Assembly (NCBI RefSeq): GCF_034670125.1
Contig: NZ_JAXMOC010000007.1
Location: 56,807 to 120,806 of the forward strand
Source of the DNA: Maricaulis sp034670125
Lineage (GTDB): Bacteria; Pseudomonadota; Alphaproteobacteria; Caulobacterales; Maricaulaceae
Reading direction: 5' to 3'
DNA: 64,000 nt
Under the pieces are notes generated by a model. It searched no databases, was not told the DNA's origin, and worked only from the letters and a program-made list of their open reading frames with translations. Numbering within the stretch: position 1 is the first letter of the stretch; each line of letters opens with the position of its first letter. The position numbers and the translations under genes are program-made. Positions 16,154-23,556 of this stretch are shown one piece after another.

Positions 16154-16603
16154 TCAGGCGGTGCGATTGACCGCGATGGCGAAATTGCCGCCGCGCCCGG
16201 ATTGCTGCGAGGCGCCGGGGCCGTAACCGCCAGCGGTGGAGCGTTGCCGGGCAGCCTCGTCGGCGATCGCCTTGACGACGCCTTCGGTGACGGTTTTCAG
16301 GGCGCCGACAATCCGGCCGTTTTCCGCCAGCGACTCGTGGAAGCGGGTGGTTGCGTCACGCAGGGCCTGCTTGATCGGAGCCGGGGCACCGGAGAAACGG
16401 GCCGGTTCCTTGCGGGCCCGGGCCACCTCGGCCCGATAGATATTGGCCAGCTGGGACTTTTCGTCCTGCAGGACCAGTGCCTCGTGCGGGCGGCGGTCCT
16501 GGAACAGGCGGGTTTCCTCGTTGATCAAGTCAGTCAGGCGACGAGTCAGCTTGAGCAGACCCTCAGCACGTTCGGCAGGGTTGCCAGCGGCAAGTTCGGT
16601 CAT
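16154..16603 (-). CDS. FlgN-like flagellar export chaperone
   Basis: 149 residues, predicted almost all helical. The first 60 residues (LLKLTRRLTDLINEETRLFQ, then ALVLQDEKSQLANIYR) match the pattern of FlgN/FlbY-type chaperones, which bind hook-associated proteins before export; the C-terminal 30 residues are Gly/Ser-rich and disordered. It starts three bases after the stop of the rod-binding gene and is the third gene of the flgI operon. Identification rests on helix pattern plus context; the family is poorly conserved. Confidence 0.7.
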   Translation of the reverse strand: MTELAAGNPAERAEGLLKLTRRLTDLINEETRLFQDRRPHEALVLQDEKSQLANIYRAEVARARKEPARFSGAPAPIKQALRDATTRFHESLAENGRIVGALKTVTEGVVKAIADEAARQRSTAGGYGPGASQQSGRGGNFAIAVNRTA

Positions 16604-16605
16604 GA

Positions 16606-16932
16606 TTAGATCTCCCCGGTTTCCTGGTAGCGCAGGATTTCTGAAGTCAGGCGGTCGGCAAGCCCAAGCCCGCCAGCCTGGGCCATCACCTTGGCGTATT
16701 CCTCGTGCAGCAGGCCGGTGAAGGCGCGCTCGCCGGACCCGCCGCCGAACGGGTTCTCCTCGCCGGTCTGAGCGAACATCTGCTCGATCATCTGCGACAG
16801 GAAAAAGCTCTCGAAGTCCTCGGCGATGGCACGGGCTTCGGTCTCGTTGCGAGCGCCGCCGACATTGGGAGCGCCCTGGGCGCGACCGGCGCCGGTGGCA
16901 TTGGCGAGTTGCAATTCCAGCATGCCGTCCAT
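16606..16932 (-). CDS. flgJ: FlgJ-type rod-binding protein without peptidase domain
   Basis: 108 residues. The core IAEDFESFFLSQMIEQMF and FTGLLHEEYAKVMAQAGGLGLAD is the Rod-binding domain (as in the N-terminal half of FlgJ). The C-terminal muramidase of enterobacterial FlgJ is absent, as is usual in alphaproteobacteria, so cell-wall opening must be done by a separate enzyme. It acts in the periplasm as a scaffold or cap for the growing rod. It starts three bases after the flgI stop codon. Confidence 0.88.
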   Translation of the reverse strand: MDGMLELQLANATGAGRAQGAPNVGGARNETEARAIAEDFESFFLSQMIEQMFAQTGEENPFGGGSGERAFTGLLHEEYAKVMAQAGGLGLADRLTSEILRYQETGEI

Positions 16933-16934
16933 GA

Positions 16935-18050
16935 CTACAGCACCTCGATTTCGGCCTGCAGGGCGCCGGCCGCCTTGATCGCCTGGAGGATGGTGATCAT
17001 GTCGCGCGGGGTGACGCCCATGGCGTTGAGGCCATCGACCAGCTGGCTCAGCGAAACGCTTTCCTCGAGCACGCCGAGCTGCATGTTGTCTTCCGTGACC
17101 GACACATCCGTGCGCGGCAGGACAACAGTCTCGCCGTCCGAGAACGGCGCCGGCTGACTGGCGACCGGGCTTTCGGTGACGGTGATGGTCAGATTGCCCT
17201 GGGCAATGGCCACGGTGGAAACCCGGACATTTTCGCCCATCACGATGGTGCCGGTATTCTCGTCGATGATGATGCGGGCCGGGATATCGGCTTCGACACG
17301 CAGCTGTTCGACTTCGGCCAGCAAGTCGATCATGTCGCCGTCAAAATGGCTCGGGCGCAGCAGGGTGACCGTGCTGGGATTGGTGGCCCGTGCCGATCCG
17401 GGGCCGACATAGGCGTTGATGGCGTCGGCCATGCGGCGCGCGGTGGTAAAGTCGGGATTGCGCAGCGACAGGCGCAGGCTGCCGCGACTGGCAATCTCCG
17501 CCCAGGGGTCGATGCCGGATCCCTCGAACGGGTTCTCGACCAGGGCGCCGTTGGCGATGCGGCCGGATGTCGGAACGCCGCGTGTAATGCTGGCACCGTC
17601 GCCGGCGGCCTCGAAACCGCCGACCGCGAGCGAGCCCTGGGCGACGGCCCAGGCCCGGCTCTGACTGTCAAACAGCGGGGTGGCGATCAGCACGCCGCCC
17701 TGCAGGCTGGAGGCGTCGCCAATGGCCGACACCGTCACATCGATGCGGCTGCCCTGCGAGGAGAAGGCCGGCAGCGAAGCCGTGACCATTACCGCAGCGA
17801 CGTTGCGGGTATTCAGGTTGGCGTCGCGGGTGTTGACGTTGAAGTGTTCCAGCATCGCGTTCAGCGACTGGTTGGTGAAGGCGGCATTGCGCAAGCTGTC
17901 GCCGGTGCCGTCCAGACCGACGACCAGGCCGTAACCGACCAGGTGGTTGTCGCGGACGTCCTCGACATCGACCATGTCCTTGATGCGGGAGGACGCCAGG
18001 GTCGGCGTCGACAGGGACAGGGCGGCGAGAAGGGCGATGATCAGGCGCAT
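16935..18050 (-). CDS. flgI: Flagellar P-ring protein FlgI
   Basis: 371 residues, the normal length. A Sec signal peptide is present (hydrophobic residues 3-15, likely cleavage after Ala19 in TLA-SS). The mature start RIKDMVDVEDVRDNHLVGYG and internal GLVVGLDGTGD and IDVTVSAIGDASSLQGG are FlgI hallmarks. FlgI forms the ring in the peptidoglycan layer around the rod. First gene of a minus-strand operon with flgJ and flgN-like genes, driven by a sigma-54 promoter at 18086-18100 and divergent from fliX. Confidence 0.97.
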   Translation of the reverse strand: MRLIIALLAALSLSTPTLASSRIKDMVDVEDVRDNHLVGYGLVVGLDGTGDSLRNAAFTNQSLNAMLEHFNVNTRDANLNTRNVAAVMVTASLPAFSSQGSRIDVTVSAIGDASSLQGGVLIATPLFDSQSRAWAVAQGSLAVGGFEAAGDGASITRGVPTSGRIANGALVENPFEGSGIDPWAEIASRGSLRLSLRNPDFTTARRMADAINAYVGPGSARATNPSTVTLLRPSHFDGDMIDLLAEVEQLRVEADIPARIIIDENTGTIVMGENVRVSTVAIAQGNLTITVTESPVASQPAPFSDGETVVLPRTDVSVTEDNMQLGVLEESVSLSQLVDGLNAMGVTPRDMITILQAIKAAGALQAEIEVL

Positions 18051-18085
18051 TTTGCGGTCTCCGGAACAGGTTCGCCCACGACCTT

Positions 18086-18100
18086 GCCAGTGCCGTGCCA
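18086..18100 (-). promoter_or_regulatory. Sigma-54 promoter of flgI operon
   Basis: Read on the minus strand the site is TGGCACGGCACTGGC: GG at 18099-18098, ten bases, GC at 18087-18086. It ends 36 bases before the flgI start. The -12 half reads TGGC instead of TTGC, otherwise it matches consensus. Confidence 0.8.
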
Positions 18101-18203
18101 GTTTTCCGGATTTGGTTAATAAAATAAAACGTCGAAAAACAATGGGTTGACGAGTAGTGTGATGCTCGCAGGGGCGGAAAAACGCGCCACCTGCAATACC
18201 GCA

Positions 18204-18218
18204 CCGGCAGATTTTGCC
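18204..18218. promoter_or_regulatory. FlbD ftr-like site in flgI-fliX region
   Basis: CCGGCAGATTTTGCC, about 105 bases upstream of the flgI sigma-54 promoter, in the position expected of an enhancer. It also lies close to the fliX CtrA box, so the same factor could repress fliX. Confidence 0.45.
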
Positions 18219-18234
18219 GATCCGGGCAATCGGG

Positions 18235-18249
18235 TTAAGTCTCTGTTAA
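18235..18249. promoter_or_regulatory. CtrA box upstream of fliX
   Basis: TTAAGTCTCTGTTAA is a perfect TTAA-N7-TTAA CtrA recognition site, 51 bases before the fliX start. In Caulobacter the fliX promoter is CtrA-controlled, so location and motif agree. Confidence 0.85.
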
Positions 18250-18299
18250 TCGCCCCGACCGCATCCATTGGATGTCATCACGAGGAAATGATTCCTGCC

Positions 18300-18710
18300 A
18301 TGAAAGTCTCCGGACCCAGCTCCACCAGTTCCGTTTCCGCCGGCAAGCGCAAGACCACCTCGCGCGCGTCAGGCGAGGCGTTCAAACTGGACTCGCCGGC
18401 CAAGGCCGGTGCCGGGATGACGGCCAGCGGCGTTTCCTCCGTCCAGTCGGTTGATGCCATCCTGGCGCTCCAGGGCGTCGAGGATTTTACCCACGCGCGC
18501 AAGCAGGCGACCGATCGGGCCTTCGACATGCTGGACATGCTTGATGAGCTCAAGATCGCCTTGCTTGAAGGCGGTCTGCCGCGCTCCAAGCTGATCGCCT
18601 TGATGGACCTTTTGCAGACGCGTCGTGACGCGACCAATGATGCCCGGCTGGAAGCCGCGCTTGATGAGGTCGAGACACGGGCAGCGGTTGAACTGGCCAA
18701 GTTCAGCTAA
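18300..18710 (+). CDS. fliX: Flagellar assembly checkpoint protein FliX
   Basis: 136 residues, close to the Caulobacter length of about 139. The start MKVSGPSST and the helical C-terminal half (VDAILALQGVEDF, ALLEGGLPRSKLIALMDLL) identify FliX. FliX couples completion of the early (class II) basal body to activation of late genes by binding and controlling FlbD, the sigma-54 activator. It is divergent from flgI, as in Caulobacter. The ATG at 18300 is chosen over one 12 bases upstream because it gives the conserved N-terminus. Confidence 0.92.
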   Translation: MKVSGPSSTSSVSAGKRKTTSRASGEAFKLDSPAKAGAGMTASGVSSVQSVDAILALQGVEDFTHARKQATDRAFDMLDMLDELKIALLEGGLPRSKLIALMDLLQTRRDATNDARLEAALDEVETRAAVELAKFS

Positions 18711-18871
18711 ATCGCGTTTTTGGACACAAATCATTCAAGGTTTTCGGCTATTTGCTCACTGTAGCTGGTGTGGCAACAGCGTCTCCACATTGACTTGAGC
18801 GGCTTGGTGCATATTCTCCGGCCCGCTTTCTGGGGGAGAGCGCTGTACCGCGTGGAGTTGAGTGGAAAGCG

Positions 18872-19300
18872 ATGAGCGAAGCTGAACCGATCGAACTGCC
18901 CAAGGATTATTTCCCGTCGGAAGACGAGCCGTTCATGAATGACCGGCAGAAGGAATATTTCCGGCGCAAGCTCATGGCCTGGAAGGATGACATCCTCCGG
19001 GAAAGCCGTTCGACGATCACCAATCTCCAGCAAGACATGGGCGCTCTGCCCGACCTCGCCGACCGCGCCTCGACTGAAACGGACCGGTCGCTGGAGCTGC
19101 GTGCCCGCGACCGTCAGCGCAAGCTGATCTCCAAGATCGACAAGGCCCTGCGCCGTCTTGAAGAAGACGAGTACGGCTATTGCGACGAGACCGGTGAACC
19201 GATCTCGCTGGCCCGGCTCGATGCCCGGCCCGTCGCCACGTTGAGCCTCGAGGCGCAAGAGCGCCACGAGCGCAAGGAACGCGTCCACCGCGACAGCTGA
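18872..19300 (+). CDS. dksA: DksA-type RNA polymerase-binding regulator, single-cysteine form
   Basis: 142 residues. The coiled-coil (RQKEYFRRKLMAWKDDIL to the LADRASTETDRSLELR tip region) and the globular end are as in DksA; Asp61 and Ala65 stand at the tip. The zinc-finger region reads YGYCDETGEPISLARLDARP and then ATLSLEAQ, so only one of the four zinc cysteines remains. Such zinc-free DksA forms are known in alphaproteobacteria. It works with ppGpp in the secondary channel of RNA polymerase in the stringent response. GGAAAG precedes the start. Confidence 0.92.
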   Translation: MSEAEPIELPKDYFPSEDEPFMNDRQKEYFRRKLMAWKDDILRESRSTITNLQQDMGALPDLADRASTETDRSLELRARDRQRKLISKIDKALRRLEEDEYGYCDETGEPISLARLDARPVATLSLEAQERHERKERVHRDS

Positions 19301-19352
19301 TCCGGTCACCGTCGAGCCCGATTCCGCCGGACATTCAGGTCAATCCCGCCAT

Positions 19353-19388
19353 AAAAAATGGGCCGTCACGCGTGTTGCGCAACGGCCC
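19353..19388 (-). terminator. Terminator of the flgFGAH operon
   Basis: On the minus strand: GGGCCGT, a 15-base loop, ACGGCCC, then ATTTTTT. The loop itself contains TGCGCAACACGCG, which can pair further. It lies 33 bases after the flgH stop; being a hairpin it may also slow dksA transcripts from the other side, but without a T tract there. Confidence 0.75.
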
Positions 19389-19421
19389 AGTTGGTCCCGA
19401 TGGTGGTGGGGATTGGTTGTC

Positions 19422-20177
19422 CTAGAACGGCATCAGGATGTCATAGAGTTCCTGGCCGTAGCGGGGGCGCTGGGCATCGGAAAGATGTCCGCGGCCACCG
19501 TAGGAAATGCGGGCTTCGGCAATTTGCGTGTGGGCGATCGTATTGTCGGACCCGATGTCCTGGGGACGCGCAATGCCGGTGATGAGAAGTTCGCGCACCT
19601 CGTTGTTCACGCGGACCTCCTGACGCCCGGCGATCACCAGATTGCCGTTGGGCAGGACCTGGGTGACGAGGGCGGCGACGGTCAGCGAGATGCTTTCGGT
19701 GCGGTTGACGGATCCCGATCCGGCCAGCGACGAGGTCGAGCCGAGGCTGGTCATCGAGGTCGGGTCGATATTGTCATTGAAGAAGCCGGTCAGGTCGGCG
19801 CCCAGGAAGCTGGTCAGGTCGCTGTCCTCGGCCGATGAGCGGCTGCGGTTGGTGGTGTTGTTCAGCTGGGCGCTGTCGGAGATGGCGATGTTGACGGTGA
19901 CGATGTCGCCGACCTGGTCAGCGCGGGGGTCACCGAAAAAGGTCGGCGAATTGGCGTTCCAGAGCGAGTTGTTGGCGGATGCGTTTGTCGCGTGACGCTG
20001 CTGCGGCATGCGCGGCATCGGCATCGGCAGCTGCGACGGGCCGGTCCCGGCGAGTTCGGCCGGATTCTGGATCGGCGTCATCGGCGGGGTCTGGCCGACA
20101 TAGGACAGACGGTCGGAAACAGCGCAGGCCTGCAGGGCAGCGGCGGCGATGACGAGGGTGGCGAGTTTGCGGATCAT
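19422..20177 (-). CDS. flgH: Flagellar L-ring lipoprotein FlgH
   Basis: 251 residues. The lipobox LQAC puts the lipidated cysteine at residue 18. The motifs NSLWNANSPTFFGDPRADQVGDIVTV and, late, LLITGIARPQDIGSDNTI are FlgH hallmarks. FlgH forms the outer-membrane ring that lets the rod pass. ATG at 20177 has AGGAGA upstream; the longer open frame runs back into flgA and is not used. Last gene of flgF-flgG-flgA-flgH, 16 bases after flgA. Confidence 0.97.
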   Translation of the reverse strand: MIRKLATLVIAAAALQACAVSDRLSYVGQTPPMTPIQNPAELAGTGPSQLPMPMPRMPQQRHATNASANNSLWNANSPTFFGDPRADQVGDIVTVNIAISDSAQLNNTTNRSRSSAEDSDLTSFLGADLTGFFNDNIDPTSMTSLGSTSSLAGSGSVNRTESISLTVAALVTQVLPNGNLVIAGRQEVRVNNEVRELLITGIARPQDIGSDNTIAHTQIAEARISYGGRGHLSDAQRPRYGQELYDILMPF

Positions 20178-20193
20178 GGCGTGATCTCCTGGA

Positions 20194-21138
20194 TCAGAAG
20201 CTGGCAGCCGGCGAGGTGCCGACGCGGGCACGACCCGGGCCGTCCACGAGGGCCTCCACCGTGCGGTTGGATTGCAGGTTGACGAAGCGGGCAACCTCGC
20301 CGTCGGCGGCATCTTCCATGGCGCGGGCGCGCACCGTCAGCTGGATGCCGGGGACCGAGAACATCAGGGTGACCAAGTCTCCGCGCTCGACCATCAGCGG
20401 GCGCTGCAGGTCGTAGCCACGCAGCGGTTCGTTGGGACGCAGGGCGCGGCGTGTCTCCATGCCGATCAGGGCGTCGGGGTCGAGGATGGCATCGGGGCGC
20501 AGACGGTCCGAGCGATGGCTGACCCAGGTGATGTCCGACGCCGTGATTTCCTGTCCCGAGGCGACCGGTCGTGCCAGGACCGGCAGCTCGATCGTGGCAT
20601 AGGCACGCCCGGTGACGCGAACCGTCCGGCCCCCGTGATAGGGCGCGATCTCGGCGGCCAGCATGCCGGAGCGGCTGTCGAACGACAGGTCATGGATCTC
20701 CGGGCCGCCAATGCTGTCGAGCGGAGCGTGCAGGGCCATGGCGGTGCTGGACAGGTGCACTTCGTGGACCCGGCCTTCCGAGGCAAACAATTCGCCTTCC
20801 AGCATGGCGGCCAGCGTATCGGCCGAGACGACCCGGCTGGCGCGCTCGATGGACAGGCGACGCAGACCGCCGGCATTGGCCCATTCGAGGTCATTTTCCA
20901 GCGCGATGCGGCGGACATAGTTGACGTCCAGTGCCGTCCGCCCGCCCGGCGCCGGAGCGCGGGCAAGGACGATGTCGGCCTGCTCGCCGGTAATGTCGAA
21001 CAGGTCGCCGAGCGTGATCTGGGCGTTGTCGACGCGGATGGTTTCGCGCAGCACGACCGGGTCGCCGGCCAGCGCGGAGGCGGTCGCAAACGGGGCCGTG
21101 GTGAGGCAGGCGATTGCGATGAGGCTTGTGCGGATCAT
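20194..21138 (-). CDS. flgA: Flagellar P-ring assembly chaperone FlgA
   Basis: 314 residues with a signal peptide (cleavage near ATASALA). The C-terminal SAF-domain region has LARPVASGQEITASDITW, MIGMETRRALRPNEPLRGYDL and VERGDLVTLMFSVPG, as in FlgA, which helps FlgI form the P ring in the periplasm. The ATG at 21138 is preceded by GGGAGAG; a TTG just upstream is not needed. Twelve bases separate it from flgG. Confidence 0.95.
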   Translation of the reverse strand: MIRTSLIAIACLTTAPFATASALAGDPVVLRETIRVDNAQITLGDLFDITGEQADIVLARAPAPGGRTALDVNYVRRIALENDLEWANAGGLRRLSIERASRVVSADTLAAMLEGELFASEGRVHEVHLSSTAMALHAPLDSIGGPEIHDLSFDSRSGMLAAEIAPYHGGRTVRVTGRAYATIELPVLARPVASGQEITASDITWVSHRSDRLRPDAILDPDALIGMETRRALRPNEPLRGYDLQRPLMVERGDLVTLMFSVPGIQLTVRARAMEDAADGEVARFVNLQSNRTVEALVDGPGRARVGTSPAASF

Positions 21139-21150
21139 CAATCTCTCCCG

Positions 21151-21936
21151 TTAGCGAAGGTTGGAGGAAGCGGCCATCATCTCGTCGGACGCGGTGATGA
21201 CGCGGGCGTTCATTTCATAGGCACGCTGGGCCTGGATCAGTGAGGTGATCTCGGACACCGAGTTGACGTTCGAGGTCTCGACAAAGCCCTGGCGGACATC
21301 ACCAAAGCCGGGTGATCCCGGTGTGCCGAGCGATGCAGATCCGGATGCGGCGGTCTCCAGGAAGAGATTGTCGCCGATCGCTTCGAGTCCGGCCTGGTTG
21401 AAGAAGGTGGCCAGTTCGAGCTGCCCCACGGTCTGCATGTCCGTCTGGCCGTCGATCTGAACCTGTACCTGTCCCTGGACATTGATTTCGATCTGGCGGG
21501 CGCCGTTGGGAATGGCGATGCCGGGGGCAACGGTGTAGCCCTCCGAGGTGACCAGCTCGCCATCACCGCTCACAGCAAAGTTGCCGGCACGGGTGTAGCC
21601 ATCGGAGCCATCGGGCATTTGCACCCGGAAATAGCCTTCGCCGGACACGGCGAGGTCGAACGGATTGCCGGTATTCGACAGGGCACCCTGTTCGGTAATG
21701 CGATAGATGGACGCTGTTTGAACGCCCAGGCCGACCTGGACGCCGGTCGGCACAATCGTCCCGGCGTCAGAGCTGGCGGCGCCCATCTGCTGGACATTCT
21801 GGTAGAGCAGATCCTGAAACTCGGCCCGCTGGCGCTTGAACCCGGTGGTGTTCATGTTGGCCAGGTTGTTCGAGATCACTTCGACATTCAGCTGTTGGGC
21901 CTGCATGCCGGTGGCGGCGGTGGTGAGAGCACGCAT
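21151..21936 (-). CDS. flgG: Flagellar distal rod protein FlgG
   Basis: 261 residues, the exact usual size. N-terminal ALTTAATGMQAQQLNVEVIS and NNLANMNTTGFK, and C-terminal VNSVSEITSLIQAQRAYEMN, are the rod/hook family signatures; the central part is FlgG-specific. FlgG builds the distal rod and is exported without a signal peptide. The start is fixed by GGAGGAG upstream. Second gene of the operon, 16 bases after flgF. Confidence 0.98.
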   Translation of the reverse strand: MRALTTAATGMQAQQLNVEVISNNLANMNTTGFKRQRAEFQDLLYQNVQQMGAASSDAGTIVPTGVQVGLGVQTASIYRITEQGALSNTGNPFDLAVSGEGYFRVQMPDGSDGYTRAGNFAVSGDGELVTSEGYTVAPGIAIPNGARQIEINVQGQVQVQIDGQTDMQTVGQLELATFFNQAGLEAIGDNLFLETAASGSASLGTPGSPGFGDVRQGFVETSNVNSVSEITSLIQAQRAYEMNARVITASDEMMAASSNLR

Positions 21937-21952
21937 ATTCGGTCTCCTCCGA

Positions 21953-22702
21953 TCAGATCCGGCCAAGGCGCTCGATGGCGCGCTTGCTCAGGTCTTCTGC
22001 TTGTTCAAGGAATTTCGAGACCGACTGATAGCTGCGCATGACAGCCATCATGTCGGTGAGTTCGAGGATCGACTGGACATTGGATTGTTCGACATAGCCT
22101 TGGCTGACCGTCGGATCGAGCATGGCCAGCGGCGCGTCGGCCGGGTCCTCGATCGGCGGGATCGTGTAGCGGCCATTGCCCTGCTTGGACATTTCCGAGC
22201 GGTTGGCGATCTCGAACACGCCGACCCGACCGATCTGCTGGTCGTTCTGCATGATCGTGCCGCCATCGACGATCTGGACACTGCCAGCCGAACTGTCGAT
22301 CAGGATCGGGCCGCGCGTGTCGGCGTCGAGCACCGGCGACCCGTCGGATGCGACCAGCTGGCCGGCTCCATCCAGGCGGAAGCGACCATCGCGGGTGAAT
22401 TGTTCCTCGCCATTCGTCTCGATTGCGAAGAAGCCATTGCCATCGATCGCGAGGTCAAATTCGCGACCGGTAAAGGCGAGCTCTCCCTGGCGGAAATCAC
22501 GGGCCATGCCCCACGTATTGACGAACTGGACGTCGGACGGTCCGTCATCATGGGTGGCGGTCGGCGCCGCACGGTTTTCCAGCAGCAGGGATTCAACCTT
22601 GAAGCCGGCCGTGTTGGCGTTGGCGATATTGTTGGCCACGACATCCATAGACCGGCGAAGGGTCATCTGGCGCGAGAGGCCGATCATCATTGCGTTGTCC
22701 AT
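21953..22702 (-). CDS. flgF: Flagellar proximal rod protein FlgF
   Basis: 249 residues. Rod family signature VVANNIANANTAGFK at the N-terminus and QSNVQSILELTDMMAVMRSYQS at the C-terminus; FLAGELLAR-type central region with GREFDLAIDGNGFFAI. FlgF is a proximal rod subunit. The ATG at 22702 follows AAGGAA. First gene of flgFGAH, with a sigma-54 promoter 66 bases upstream of the start. Confidence 0.97.
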   Translation of the reverse strand: MDNAMMIGLSRQMTLRRSMDVVANNIANANTAGFKVESLLLENRAAPTATHDDGPSDVQFVNTWGMARDFRQGELAFTGREFDLAIDGNGFFAIETNGEEQFTRDGRFRLDGAGQLVASDGSPVLDADTRGPILIDSSAGSVQIVDGGTIMQNDQQIGRVGVFEIANRSEMSKQGNGRYTIPPIEDPADAPLAMLDPTVSQGYVEQSNVQSILELTDMMAVMRSYQSVSKFLEQAEDLSKRAIERLGRI

Positions 22703-22767
22703 CGGGCGGTTCCTTTCTGGAGCCTGGGGTCCGCCGTCGTCATTGCGCGGCAGTTGCCAGTGCTGCT

Positions 22768-22782
22768 GCACAGGCCGTGCCA
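22768..22782 (-). promoter_or_regulatory. Sigma-54 promoter of flgFGAH
   Basis: On the minus strand TGGCACGGCCTGTGC: GG at 22781-22780, ten bases, GC at 22769-22768. The -24 half is perfect; the -12 half reads GTGC instead of TTGC. Transcription would start near 22757. Confidence 0.85.
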
Positions 22783-22845
22783 AGGTTAATTTTCATGGAA
22801 AACAAGAGGTTGACGGGAGGGGCGGCGAGCGCCCGGCAAGCCTTT

Positions 22846-22860
22846 CCGGCAAAGACCGCC
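22846..22860. promoter_or_regulatory. FlbD ftr-like site between flgF and fliL
   Basis: CCGGCAAAGACCGCC, with CCCGGCAAGCC close by at 22832-22842. It is 65 bases upstream of the flgF sigma-54 promoter and about 105 bases before the fliL start, so it could activate one and repress the other. Confidence 0.5.
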
Positions 22861-22963
22861 GCGGTGGGGGAAGAAGTTGCCGGGTCGCGGCCCATCACTA
22901 CGAAACGTTAACCGCGCTGGCCGTTAATGGGATCAGATGATTCCCCCGACTGGGAGCCTGACG

Positions 22964-23527
22964 ATGGCTGATGACAACGAAGAGATTGAAGACGACGCCG
23001 AAGGTGAAGAGGCGCCGAAGAAGAACCCATTGAAACTGGTGCTCTTTATCGGCCTTCCTGTCCTGATCCTGCTGCTCGCGGGTGTGGGTGGATTCATGAT
23101 GTTCGCCGGTGGCGGCGATGACGAGGAACTGCACGCCGACGCCGGTCATGGTGAGGCCGCGGACGGCCATGGCGCCGCCGACAGTCATGCCTCTGACGAA
23201 GTATATTATTATGACCTGCGCGAGGGTGACGGCACTGAAGAGACCATCACCACCAATATCCGGTCGGCGACCGGCCGCCCGGTCATCGTCCAGCTGAAGA
23301 TCACCTTTGAATCCAGCCGTGATGATCTCGGCCCAATCCTGGAAGAGCATGTCGATCCGATCATGGATCAGTTCATCATGTTCCTGCGGGAATTGCGCGA
23401 GGACGATCTTTACGGGTCGGCCGGCATGCACCGCGTGAAGCTGGAGCTGCTGCGCCGCGTCAACCTGGCTATCGAGCCCGCTCAGATCGATGCGGTCTGG
23501 ATCCAGGAATTCATGATTGTCGACTAG
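22964..23527 (+). CDS. fliL: Flagellar basal body-associated protein FliL
   Basis: 187 residues. One transmembrane segment (residues about 24-46, LVLFIGLPVLILLLAGVGG), then an acidic His-rich linker and the periplasmic FliL domain (TTNIRSATGRPVIVQLKI). FliL surrounds the stator and supports torque. GGGAG precedes the ATG; the longer upstream frame lacks a ribosome site. TTAA half-sites at 22908 and 22924 lie just upstream but at 12-base spacing, so a CtrA box is uncertain. First gene of fliL-fliM-DUF6468-motE. Confidence 0.95.
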   Translation: MADDNEEIEDDAEGEEAPKKNPLKLVLFIGLPVLILLLAGVGGFMMFAGGGDDEELHADAGHGEAADGHGAADSHASDEVYYYDLREGDGTEETITTNIRSATGRPVIVQLKITFESSRDDLGPILEEHVDPIMDQFIMFLRELREDDLYGSAGMHRVKLELLRRVNLAIEPAQIDAVWIQEFMIVD

Positions 23528-23556
23528 GCCCATGACGACCAACGGAAAGCACACGC

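Noticed and set aside
22908..22927. CtrA box before fliL
   Set aside because: Two TTAA half-sites are present but 12 bases apart instead of seven. Listed only as a comment under fliL.
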